This document shows positions 24,004 to 34,110 of a stretch of 64,000 bases of DNA, piece by piece. Source of the stretch: Onychostoma macrolepis (Eukaryota > Chordata > Actinopteri > Cypriniformes > Cyprinidae); assembly GCF_012432095.1 (NCBI RefSeq), contig NC_081173.1:18202498-18266497 (forward strand), written 5' to 3'. The notes beneath the pieces were generated by a model. That model was not told the origin of the DNA. It ran no database searches and was given only the letters and a program-made list of their open reading frames with translations. The stretch's first letter is position 1; every line of letters begins with the position of its first letter. A program made the position numbers and the translations under genes.

Positions 24004-24348
24004 TTATTTTTTTCTTATTATTTTTAAGAGTGCAGTGTAAAATGTGTCCAGACTGTAAGGTATTTTCAGTGGATCTTCAAAGTATGAACCCAGTATGCAA
24101 TTTTAGGAAATTTGTTTGGCATAGATGGTTACGTAAAGAACCTTTATTATCCATGGAATCTTTCCATAGCACAAATGATTTTTAAAGTGGAAAAAGCTTC
24201 CTTAGATTATTAAAAATGTTCTTCAAACGAATAAAAAGGTTCTTTTAATAAACTCTTCACTGAGAGGTTCTTTGGGGAACCAAAAAAAATCTCCTTCAGT
24301 GGAATCACTGCAAAGTGAAGAACATATTAATAGTCTAAAGATCCTTTA
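24004..24348. repeat. AGAACC-type dispersed repeat, degenerate copy
   Basis: It starts near TTATTTTTAAGAGTGCAGTG (24016-24035) and repeats the words AGAACCTTTATTATCCATGG and GGTTCTTTGGGGAACC. It directly abuts a complete copy of the same family at 24349. Confidence 0.5.
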
Positions 24349-24506
24349 CACTCTCAAAAATAAAGATTCCAACAATCCCATTGAAGAACCATTTTGGATT
24401 CCCCAAAGAAACTTTCAGTGAATAGTTCTTAAAAAGCGTTTTGTGCAATGGAAAGGTTCCCTATGGATCCATCAATGCCAATAAAAAAAACTTTTTTTAA
24501 AGAGTG
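24349..24506. mobile_element. Short TA-flanked AGAACC MITE, complete
   Basis: The 158-bp element begins CACTCTCAAAAATAAAG and ends CTTTTTTTAAAGAGTG, inverted copies. It has TA at 24347-24348 and 24507-24508. It contains GAAGAACCATTTTGG and CCCCAAAGAAACTTTCAGTG. It is non-coding and of the same wording as 7.2-7.5 kb. Confidence 0.7.
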
Positions 24507-25051
24507 TATCTTTTTCTAAGTTGATCAAAAAAAATATAAAGTGAAGAATTATTAATGAACACTGAGTTACAATAAGTTGAACATGAGACAATTCTCTGTT
24601 CATCCATAACATTGAATGACATCTGGAGAATGAAACCATCACATAAGAACCAAATGAAAAAAGTTTTGGAACAATGTGTTGATGAGTCCCTGACATGCCA
24701 TCTCCACTGAGATCCACGGGTCATGTCAATAATTCAAGAGTGACAAGCAACACAAAGAGGCATATTGATCTCAGTGTCTCTTCTACTGGCCTCCCCCAAT
24801 TCTCAGTCTCCCTCCCTCCTTCCCACATATCAAAGCTTTGCTCTCATATAGGCATATACACAGGATTGTGCAGCATTCACAACTGCATATAAATACGCAT
24901 CCAAATATATATACATCCTGAATGTCGCCAGTCGAATTCAAATTCAGGAACCAAAAAATTGACCAATTCTTACATCCCTTTTTAAAGATGTTTACTCACA
25001 TCTAACCAATACTGCAACACAAAAAACTATACTGCCCTTTATCTTTATCTT

Positions 25052-25092
25052 ATCATGTGGCTTATTGTAAACATTACAATAAGCCACATGAT
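25052..25092. repeat. Perfect 19-bp hairpin with 3-nt loop
   Basis: ATCATGTGGCTTATTGTAA (25052-25070) is followed by ACA and then its exact reverse complement (25074-25092). There are no mismatches, and it is not part of any recognised element. Confidence 0.95.
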
Positions 25093-25139
25093 CTCAGACT
25101 GCAACAATGCCTACGATAGATGCCTGCATAAAAACTCAA

Positions 25140-25650
25140 TTCAGCTCATGTAGTGCCATCTCTCCCTGCATTAGCCGTGCAGTGTTTAAAAATCCCCAGC
25201 ACTGTTTGGGTCCCTTCTGCCGCTCTGCTTTGGAATTACTGATATCAGGTGCATATTCATTTCAGCTAGAATGAAGGGAGGAGAGATGGAGTGATAATGG
25301 CGAGAAAGGGGGGAAAGAGAGGTAGAGATATGAGCAGAAGTGAATAATGCGTGCATTCTAATGAAGCGCACAGTAAAATGGTGCACATCCAGAGAGGTTG
25401 ACATTTCCTTGACCTTCAGCCCTGGAAACAGCAGCAGACTGAAATGAAGAGAAAGAAGAGAGTGCTAATGAGGATGACACCGAGAAAAATGGCTCCCTTG
25501 GGTCACGTGCCAAACCTCCAGCACACCACCCCTCAACCCTTATAGCAGAGACTGAAGCAGGACATTGATACGTGGCAACATGTGGAGATGTGATCAATGT
25601 GAAGACCTGGATATTCGAGGAGGCAGTGCTTTATTTGAAATCGGATCAAT
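25140..25650. other. Candidate conserved non-coding block
   Basis: Balanced composition, no repeat wording, partly purine-rich (25270-25340). The opposite-strand frames have no domain. Possible regulatory sequence; weak evidence. Confidence 0.25.
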
Positions 25651-25977
25651 AATTCATATTTTAAAGCAAAGTGATTTGTCAAACAGAAATCCAAATCCAT
25701 TTTGAGCCCTTCTTTAGCGTTGGCATGGGCCAGTTACCTCCTGCTGGTAGATGCTGTAACTACACCATTATACTAGCAAAATGCATCTTTCTCTAAGGCA
25801 CTCTAGCTGTGCATTATGATTAAATAATTATCTGTAAGCAATATGTTGCAATTTTTTATTATATCTTACTGAATCTGTCCAATATTTCTTAAAAGCGTGT
25901 ACGTGGACTCCCATTTAACCTGATTACTGTCCACTGCCGTTGACGTCAAGAGTAGTAGTGAAGGGCTTGGGGGCGTT

Positions 25978-26370
25978 TTAGTGATGCTGTAGACCAATCA
26001 GTGTTATCAGGATGTCATTTTCTTGCAAATTATTAGCCACATGGCATTTACATGTCAGGTGACTGGCTCTCCAAAAAAAGTGTCCAGAAGCGAGTGAAGA
26101 TGAAGCAAAGATGGCAGCATGCAGGTCATGTACTTCTGAGATGAATGGGAATGTTAACAGACAGATCTCAGGTATTACAGACCTCCAAAGTTCTAAGAAT
26201 GATATGAAAAGCTTAAAGCCCGGTTCATGAATGTTAATTAGGTGATGTAACGTTCCTCTAGTGGTTGTAACTGATTCTCTGAAAAGCATGGGTAAGTGGG
26301 TGCTAGAAATATTAGAATTACAGCTTACAGATTGATCGCTCAATCCATGATCATGATGATGCAACCGGAG
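25978..26370. other. Candidate conserved non-coding block with a 128-codon chance frame
   Basis: The minus-strand frame at 25978-26364 is one of the longer non-transposon frames in the window. Its product has no recognisable domain, no signal peptide and low similarity to anything I know. The DNA contains CATGAATGTTAATTAGGTGA and ACATGTCAGGTGACTGG, words typical of enhancers. I favour non-coding regulatory DNA, but cannot exclude an unknown small gene. Confidence 0.25.
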
Positions 26371-26379
26371 GGAAGAGAC

Positions 26380-27880
26380 CCTTATTGACTTTTTTGTTCC
26401 TTCACACTGCAGCCAAGCAAAAAAATAAATAAATAAAATATAATATTATTTAAAATATATTCACTGCCTCTGATAACAGTTTGCAATAATTATTATATAA
26501 TAATCATAATAATTAAAAACTAAAAAAAAAAAAAAAAAACAGTGCTACAAGTGAATTTAAACATTTAATGAACCAAATATTATTATTTTTTATTTTATTT
26601 TGAAATTTGCTAAACATTTAAACTATTATGGAATTACCTTCATGTAAGCGTTTTATGTCAGCAAAGGTAATCTGGTAACACTTAAAGCCTTTGTGTATAA
26701 TCCGTTATAAAGTGTTATTAAAGAGTATAATGCATAATAATTATTCATAATGTGCATTATAATACATTATATCTTGTAAATAAGTATAACCAAATTTGAA
26801 ATGCGTAGTGTAACAATGAATTGATAAGTGTTATAATGTATTAGCTGTGGTTACAATTATTCATGAGACTGTACAATGCATTATAAATTGTATTACAGGA
26901 ATAATTAATGCATTAAAATGTAAAATATCATTATTGCCTCTGAAAAAAAAAAAATTTTAAATAAGAAATATTAAAAACTAAAGTTTAAACAAACAAACAG
27001 GGGTCTGCTGGTTCCTTGGTTTAACCTTCACTAGAAAAGCCTAAAAGAAGTTTAATGGAAACTTTAAGGAACTTGTATAAAAACATGTACTTACTTACAT
27101 CCCTCATTAAGCACATTTACATCGGTACACATCAATGCAATAAACCTTTGATGACAAAATGTTGGTGCTCAGCCCTCCTGCAGCACTGGTTTGGGTTTTA
27201 AATGTATTGGATTGAACTAGCCTTTTTGTTTTGAAACAATGCATCTTCATAAGCAAACTAACAGAAAACCATTTCTGTACACAGATGAAATTAGGTTTAT
27301 TGCTTAACCTATGTAAGCCAACCAATCTGGTATTAAAAATGCACACTTTCATATATAAAAATAGAAGTTCTCCTTATTCGCAGGCCACTCTACATGAAAT
27401 TAGTGACTTTGATTAGGAAATATGGCTTGCAGTTGCAGAGAAGTACAGAAAACTAAATATGTCATGTGCCAAATTCATCTCCCTATAAAATAGACTCTGG
27501 CCTTCAGGCCTCTAGCTGTCAGTTTTCATTAGTTTTATCATCTATTATTCACTCTGTTGTATGAAAATAGAGTCTGATGGACTCTGGTTGTTATAGTCAA
27601 CCAGAAATTGCAACATTTTATCAGTTTATTTCACTTTTTCCCTCCTTTTAATAGAGGAAAAATCCTTTGAACTACAAACACAGGAACCTTTTAAAGCAAT
27701 TACACATCCACATTCAGTTTAAAAGAAACAGGGCAACAAGACATCGACGACACAACAACCTAAAAAAAGAACTTCCTGTCAACATTCTAGAGTCGGTGGT
27801 GAATACGGAATACATACAGTGTCAAATACCATTGCTATTGTTTTGTCCTCGTATCCAATCCATCATCATTATATGAGAAA
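26380..27880. other. AT-rich stretch without gene
   Basis: Poly-A/poly-T runs and a tract of repeated TTATAATGCATTA-like words (26690-26930), which is probably a degenerate AT-rich dispersed repeat. No coding signal. Confidence 0.45.
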
Positions 27881-27889
27881 TAAGAGCAG

Positions 27890-28360
27890 GGTTGGGGAGA
27901 GAGAAAGAGAGTGAGAGATGGGAAACATTCCATTGTAATTCAGCTGAAAGCATGTGCTGCTCTCCAATTTTTCCATTTACATCTACCCAGCGGGCACGCA
28001 TGTCTGACTCCAAGGATCAACAAATAAAGCCCATGTGGGCAATCTTAAGCCATCACTTGGAGGAGCCCTGCAAGGCATGTACAGTATGAAGCCACAGAGC
28101 CAGACATGTACAGAAAATCATTTATTTGCATAAACGCGACTAGCTCGGCACGCATATGTGTGTTGGTTTATCATTAATGCCACCCATGACAGATGGCATG
28201 TTTTATTGTTTGTCACGTAGGGTAATGTATTGTCTGCTTTTGGAAAAAAACTTTAATATACGCCTCTTGACGGCTTTAAAATCATACAAGAAGCCTGCTT
28301 GACCTTGTTATCTGCAATGAGAACATGATCTGGTGTTTTATTGAAGTGGTAATTGTAGTC
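27890..28360. promoter_or_regulatory. Candidate enhancer-like block with octamer motif
   Basis: Complex non-repeat sequence. A perfect POU octamer ATTTGCAT lies at 28124-28131 within ATCATTTATTTGCATAAACG, and TTTATCATTAATGCC lies nearby. No coding frame of note. Motif presence is direct; regulatory function is inference. Confidence 0.35.
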
Positions 28361-28369
28361 TTTGTCATA

Positions 28370-29030
28370 ATTTACCACAGATGAACTGTTTTATGTACAA
28401 TAATGCTCTGTTTATTACCAAGACTTTGTGAAAGGAGTTTCAGCAACACTGCCTGGGGATTTCATTCAGCTTCGGTTTCTTTTTTCTTTTGTTATTTATT
28501 AAAGCAACTTCACAGTTCACTTACAAGACCTATTCATTTAAAAAAAAAAAAAAATGAAAAAAAAAATAAATAAAACTTTTGACTCTCCAGCTAAACCATG
28601 TGGTTAAGTCTAATGTGGTCAAGACAGCAATAACTAATTTAATTATTAATGAAATATAAATGATTATTTTCATATTATGGCTGCTATCTGATGAATAGTA
28701 AACTCTTCTGTCTGAATAAATTAAAAATGAAACAGTTGTTTTAAATTGATGCAAGTTAATTTATTCATCACAAAATGATCAAAAAGAAAGGATATTTATT
28801 TTGATTTGTCAAACATTTCAGTGTTATTAAACTATTGTCTTTTAAAGATTTTAAAAAGTCACTTTACATGAGCATTTGATAATGTCGAAGGTAACCTAAA
28901 TATTAAACATGTCCACAGAAATATCCAATATAAACCACTACAGATAAATTTACAAGAAAAAAAAAAAAAAGGTAATATCTGCCCTCAACCAATATGATAC
29001 CAATATGCTGTGCATCCCTAAAAATAATCA
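28370..29030. other. AT-rich stretch without gene
   Basis: Poly-A runs at 28540-28566 and 28958-28971. Nothing else recognised. Confidence 0.45.
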
Positions 29031-29430
29031 CAGTGCAGATGCAGATGGGCCTCGTCCCAACAAACACGCTGACACTTTAATATCTGTTTTTCTCTTCGAT
29101 TCTTTACACTGAGTGGAATGGGTCTCTGTGTTGCCTGGGTAACCAACTATCTCCAGCACGGCGCTTCATGACCGGTCCCAAGAGCCGAGACCGGTCAGCC
29201 CCAGTCCCATCTTCTCCATGGTTACGTACCCAAGGTCCCTATTTAATGAGAGCCAGCCTCTGCGGAGAGATGGCCCACATGTCACAAATAATCCTATCTG
29301 AAGAGCACTGTGTGAGGAAAGGGGAAAAAAGCCACATCTTCAACTTATGTGATTCTGCCAAGAGAAGTGCACTGATTCACTCTATACCAGTCCTCTTGCA
29401 CGCCCTCCACATTTGTAGAACAGGGTCTAA
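29030..29430. promoter_or_regulatory. Candidate regulatory block with RFX X-box
   Basis: GTTGCCTGGGTAAC at 29130-29143 is a near-palindromic RFX-type X-box (GTTGCC, two-base spacer, GGTAAC), followed 70 bases later by the half-site CCATGGTTAC (29216-29225). The surrounding 400 bp are non-repetitive and richer in GC than the flanks. The 94-codon plus frame at 29168-29452 has no domain. Confidence 0.4.
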
Positions 29431-29680
29431 ACACACACTGGCGTATTCTTAGCTTAAAAAAGTGGGTATTTTTTTTAACCATATCAGCAAAAAACATTTG
29501 GCTGCACTTGCTTCTTCTTTTTCTTTCTGAGCTTTTGATATTTTTAGAGCAGCAGTGATAAGACAGAATCGGGTAACAACAATAGGACTGGAGTAACAAT
29601 ATTAGAACAGTAATATATAAAAAAAAAAGACAACCTAAAATTTTGCTCTGTCTCAGTATGAGCCATTTGTTTCTTCTCAG

Positions 29681-29801
29681 TAAAAACTGAATACTAAAAT
29701 GATCAAAGTAAATTGCCTTTTTTCGGTTTCACAAACTATATTTTAAGGGTTTTTATATATATACACACACATACTTTGATCATTTTAGTATTCCGTTTTT
29801 A
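29681..29801. repeat. 121-bp foldback with 30-bp arms
   Basis: 29681-29710 and 29772-29801 are inverted copies with one mismatch; the core word is AATACTAAAATGATCAAAGT. The spacer is 61 bp and contains a TATATATATACACACACA run. It could be a very short MITE or a local inverted duplication. Confidence 0.85.
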
Positions 29802-30497
29802 TGTTAATATATTTATGTATTATAATATAATGTAATATAGAACTAAATGTCTTTAAATGTATTGTTATTCGGTTTGTCTCTCTTTTGCATTAAATGGCAG
29901 CACTTGAGTCACATGAACTTTGTGTAAAACCCTGATCATGAGATTCAGATTTTGAGAGCATCTTGTGCTTCAAAGGAAGAAAGAACATTTGAACGTCTGT
30001 ACAAAAGCGTTCACATGATCAATGTCAAAAAGTGACTCAGAAAAAGCACAGAATCTTAAATATTTCTTATTCATTCCCAACATATCTTTTGTTTCCAATT
30101 TTTACATATTCAAATAAAAAAAAGGAAAAATAAAACATTTTCAGTGTGGTTTAAAACTTTTGGCTCCCACTGTATGTGATTATACCTCAAGTAACACAAG
30201 AGGAAGGACAAGTTGAGGATATTTAAGCTAATGATAGTCATTTCACTGAGTGCACTGCCAGCAAAGTCTAAAACGAGCAAACGGGAGACTGTTTCTGTCA
30301 TCTATACCTGTTGAAATGAGTAAATGACTGGGTGCAAAGTCTTGCATGGATCACTGGACACCCTTGAAATCAGTACCTTCCTCTACCTTCAACAAGGATT
30401 TTTTAAACACTCTACAGTTAATATGTCTTAGATCTTTATCTCAAGAATCTATTCATGGTCTTTGAGTAAGTCCTTTAAGAAGAATCAGATTTATCTC

Positions 30498-32207
30498 ACA
30501 GGCTATGGAAGCAGAATAATGACAATAGTTTTTTGAAACAAAGCATGCTGAATTCCACAAAAAAATTTCACACACATTTTCAGAATTAAAAATTCAATAA
30601 TTCATATTCACCTTCCAGAATTCACTTCCAAAATATTCAATCTGTTTAAAAATACGATGGTAGCGCAAGCGGCGGTTGATGAAGGCCATATGTGGACAAA
30701 GACTATAGAATAATAAAGAGACTTTGATGTGGATCAAGTCATTCATTTACAAAAACTGATTTGCAGAAATGGAGCAAGTAGAAGTTTCGATTATCGGGGG
30801 CCAGTATAAACAGTATAATCAGCGGAAATGCTGATTGTGTGCATCTTTAATTCAACATATTCGCTGTTTCCCGTAGCCTACATGTAAGCAGCTTTCTCTA
30901 CCACAAAGGAGATTATAATGCTCTTTTACCCAACGCTGAAGTACAGAACTAACATTACATCTGAGGAAGACATGTATTGCTTTTGGTTGCTTAGTTTCTG
31001 TAACTTTGTATCATGGCTTGTGTGACGCTGTGCTGTAATATTGGGGTTCCCCTCATATGCCACACTCCAGGATTCCCCAACGACAGGTAACGCGCCTCAG
31101 TGAACTATACAGTGATATAAGACCTCAGATCTCAGAATACACTTTATTGATGATTATGAGAACTATATCGACAGTTAAGCAGATGTAGAATATGAACGAA
31201 CGCGCACGGTTTCATGCTGTTTCCCTCAGAAATCGGTTAAAGAAATCGCATTACGAGGCTCAGTAGTGCACTAACACAATAACAGCTATTAGACTTGTTT
31301 GAGATGCGCCTTGCCTGAAATGTAGGTGGCTGCAGTGAGGGGAGGAGTGAAATAAGCGCAGTCAAGATGGACAGTTCTGCCCTCTCGAAGTGGAACAGAT
31401 GCTTACGAGATCAAAGGAGGATATCGTGTTATTCTCACTCATGTGCTGTGCTGCTAATAAATGTGATATATTTTCAGTTCTGTTGCTTTTATATGAATGT
31501 AAATATGATGAAAAAGACACTCAAAGTGCTTGTTATTTAATCCCATAGGAAAGGCGTCTTTATCATCTATTTCTACTTTAATGTACACATATTTTGTAAT
31601 TCATGCTGAATTAAACATACACACAATAAGCGTTTCCACATGTTTATACTGGCCCCGATAATCAAAACTTCTACTTAGTGCTTGCTCCATTTCTGCAAAT
31701 CAGTTTTTGTAAATGAATGACTTGATGCACATATGGCCTTCATCAACTGCCGCTTGCGCCACCTGCTGGTGAGCGGCTGACAGCAGCTGGAGATCATGCA
31801 GATAGTTGAGATCATGTGCAAAGCTGAATTTTCTGCCGAATTTTAACCACTTAATTTGTGGCTGTGAATTTGGAAAGTGAAATAAAATGACCGAAATTTG
31901 CCTGTTGAATATTATACATCGTATTTTTAAACAGATTGAATATTTTGGAAGTGAATTCTGGAAGGTGAATATGAATTATTGAACTTTTAATTCTGAAAAT
32001 ATGTGTGAAATATTTTGAATTGAAATATCCACAGATTAAATAAACAACTATGCTAAATTTCAGGACCTAAAAATGCAAGCACTGGAAATACAAGGCATTA
32101 AAATGCAAGCACTGTTAATTGCAATGCATCTTTTTTTTTTCGATTTTTGGAATTCAGCATGCTTTGTTTCAAAAACGATTGTCATTATTCTTCTTCCATA
32201 ATAGGCT
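30498..32207. mobile_element. Large foldback (long inverted repeat) element
   Basis: Left arm about 30498-30835 and right arm about 31636-32207 are inverted copies. Shared words include AAACAAAGCATGCTGAATTCC, GAATTCACTTCCAAAATATT, AAATGGAGCAAGTAGAAG (disrupted on the right) and GGCCAGTATAAACA. The right arm carries two extra blocks: about 170 bp at 31755-31920 and about 125 bp at 32020-32145. The unique middle is about 800 bp, has TAATGTGATATATT-like AT-rich text and a few CpG patches, and has no coding frame. AGGCTA occurs just outside both ends and may be the target duplication. The family is unidentified. Confidence 0.65.
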
Positions 32208-32209
32208 AC

Positions 32210-32873
32210 AAACCAAATTGAGTTCTGGTTTAACTTGGTTCCCAATGAATTGATTGCTTGCAATGATTACAGCCTGGACAGATCATTCAAAAATGCCTAT
32301 CCAAATTTATGTCCATCCCTGTCAAGAAATGATTTGACCTTTTACCTTAGTTTTTCTTCAGAGAAAAAAAAAAATCTATAAAAAGAAAGTGGCACTAGGA
32401 AAAAGCCTGGTGGCATATTTCACAAAACTGTGTGACGAGTTCTTATGGGGGTCATGGACAATCAGGACTTCCAAATTAATATTGAAAATGTACCATCTTG
32501 GTTAACGAGTATTTATTTATTTTTTTACATGCAAAATTTTTTGTATGAAACACTGTGCTCAGAGTATGCTAAACACTGCAAGGCATAATTTTTAAACATG
32601 AAAAATGTCCAATTCTGCCACAGTTAAACAGACTGTTCATGTCAGTCTCATCACAAATGGTGCACATTTATATCCAGAGGGGGAACTCAGCACTGTCACT
32701 CTCCCTTTTTATCTTGTAACAGAGAAAAAAATAAACACTTGATTTCACAGCTCTCTGGTAGAGACAAAGATAACTGAGCAAAGGTTCAAATGAAATATAT
32801 GTAGAAATATACAGATATAGAGGTTTGCATGTGCTTATGGTGCTTCAAAGGGTTGAGATGAGTTTGACATTAT

Positions 32874-32924
<51 letters not shown>

Positions 32925-33164
32925 ATATCACATTTTCAGATTGACGGGGTTTATTCAATTAAATTTCAAAGCAAATGTTTATGAGACTCATTAGAAGTGA
33001 CAGTGTGGTATTAGAATATGCCAGCATAAAATGACTCATTAGATGAAGCATGACATTATTACACCAGTTCAAAGTGAAGCTGCGGGCTTGAAGCACATTA
33101 AACTAGATGCACACTAAACTAGAAGCACACAACAAAGTCCTCATACTGGTGGTCTACAGCCATA
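32210..33164. other. Non-coding stretch with (TA)n tract
   Basis: AT-rich sequence with a pure TA tract at 32877-32922. No coding or element signal. Confidence 0.5.
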
Positions 33165-33166
33165 TA

Positions 33167-34108
33167 CAGGTGCATCTCAATAAATTAGAATGTCGTGGAA
33201 AAGTTCATTTATTTCAGTAATTCAACTCAAATTGTGAAACTCGTTTATTAAACCAATTCAATGCACACAGACTGAAGTAGTTTAAGTCTTTGGTTCTTTT
33301 AATTGTGATGATTTTGGCTCACATTTAACAAAAACACACCAATTCACTATCTCAACAAATTAGAATATGGTGACATGCCAATCGGCTAATCAACTAAAAA
33401 CACCTGCAAAGGTTTCCTGAGCCTTCAAAATGGTCTCTCAGTTTGGTTCACTAGGGTGGAGGTGGGTGGAGAAGCTCATAGCTCAAGCTTCTGCTGACCA
33501 GCTTTTTAAAGATGCTGATTTTATTTTCCAGCAGGATTTGGCACCTACCCACACTGCCAGAAGCACCAAAGGTTGGTTAAATGACCATGGTGTCGGTGTG
33601 CTTGATTGGCCAGCAAACTCACCAGACCTGAACCCCATAGAGAATCTATGGAGTATTGTCAAGAGGAAAATGAGAAACAAGAGACCAAAAAATGCAGATG
33701 AGATGAAGGCCACTGTCAAAGAAACCTGGGCTTCCATACCACCTCAGCAGTGCCACAAACTGATCCCCTCCATGCCACACCGAATTGAGGCAGTAATTAA
33801 AGCAAAAGGAGCCCCTACCAAGTATTTGGTACGTACACAGTAATTGAACATACTTTCCAGAAGGCCAACAATTCACTAAAAATGTTTTTTTTATTGGTCT
33901 TATGAAGTATTATAATTTGTTGAGATAGTGAATTGGTGGGTTTTTGTTAAATGTGAGCCAAAATCATCACAATTAAAAGAACCAAAGACTTAAACTACTT
34001 CAGTCTGTGTGCATTGAATTTATTTAATACACGAGTTTCACAATTTGAGTTGAATTACTGAAATAAATGAACTTTTCCACAACATTCTAATTTATTGAGA
34101 TGCACCTG
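33167..34108 (+). mobile_element. Tc1-like transposon, internally deleted (family B)
   Basis: The element is flanked by TA (33165-33166 and 34109-34110). Its terminal inverted repeats are about 205 bp each (33167-33370 and 33905-34108), begin CAGGTGCATCTCAATAAATT and are nearly identical, which suggests a fairly young copy. A typical family member is about 1.6 kb. Here the sequence jumps near 33455-33475 from the region just before the transposase start directly into the catalytic core, so the N-terminal half is missing. Both ends look intact, so it could once have moved with enzyme supplied by another copy. Confidence 0.85.
33457..33843 (+). pseudogene. Tc1 transposase, C-terminal catalytic part
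   Basis: C-terminal fragment of a Tc1/mariner DDE transposase. An open frame at 33430-33843 (137 codons) starts in non-coding leader text. After the deletion junction it continues ADQLFKDADFIF, QQDLAPTHTA, VLDWPANSPDLNPIENLW and KAKGAPTKY. The second catalytic Asp (QQD) and the Glu (PIE) are present with exactly 34 residues between them (DD34E). The DNA-binding paired-like region and the first Asp are deleted. The stop normally following TKY is lost by a one-base insertion, adding LVRTQ before the next stop. Without the binding domain it cannot act as a transposase by itself. Confidence 0.85.
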
Positions 34109-34110
34109 TA

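Noticed and set aside
33483..33876. Minus-strand frames opposite the Tc1 transposase core
   Set aside because: Antisense shadows of the catalytic domain; similar frames recur opposite the other Tc1 copies.
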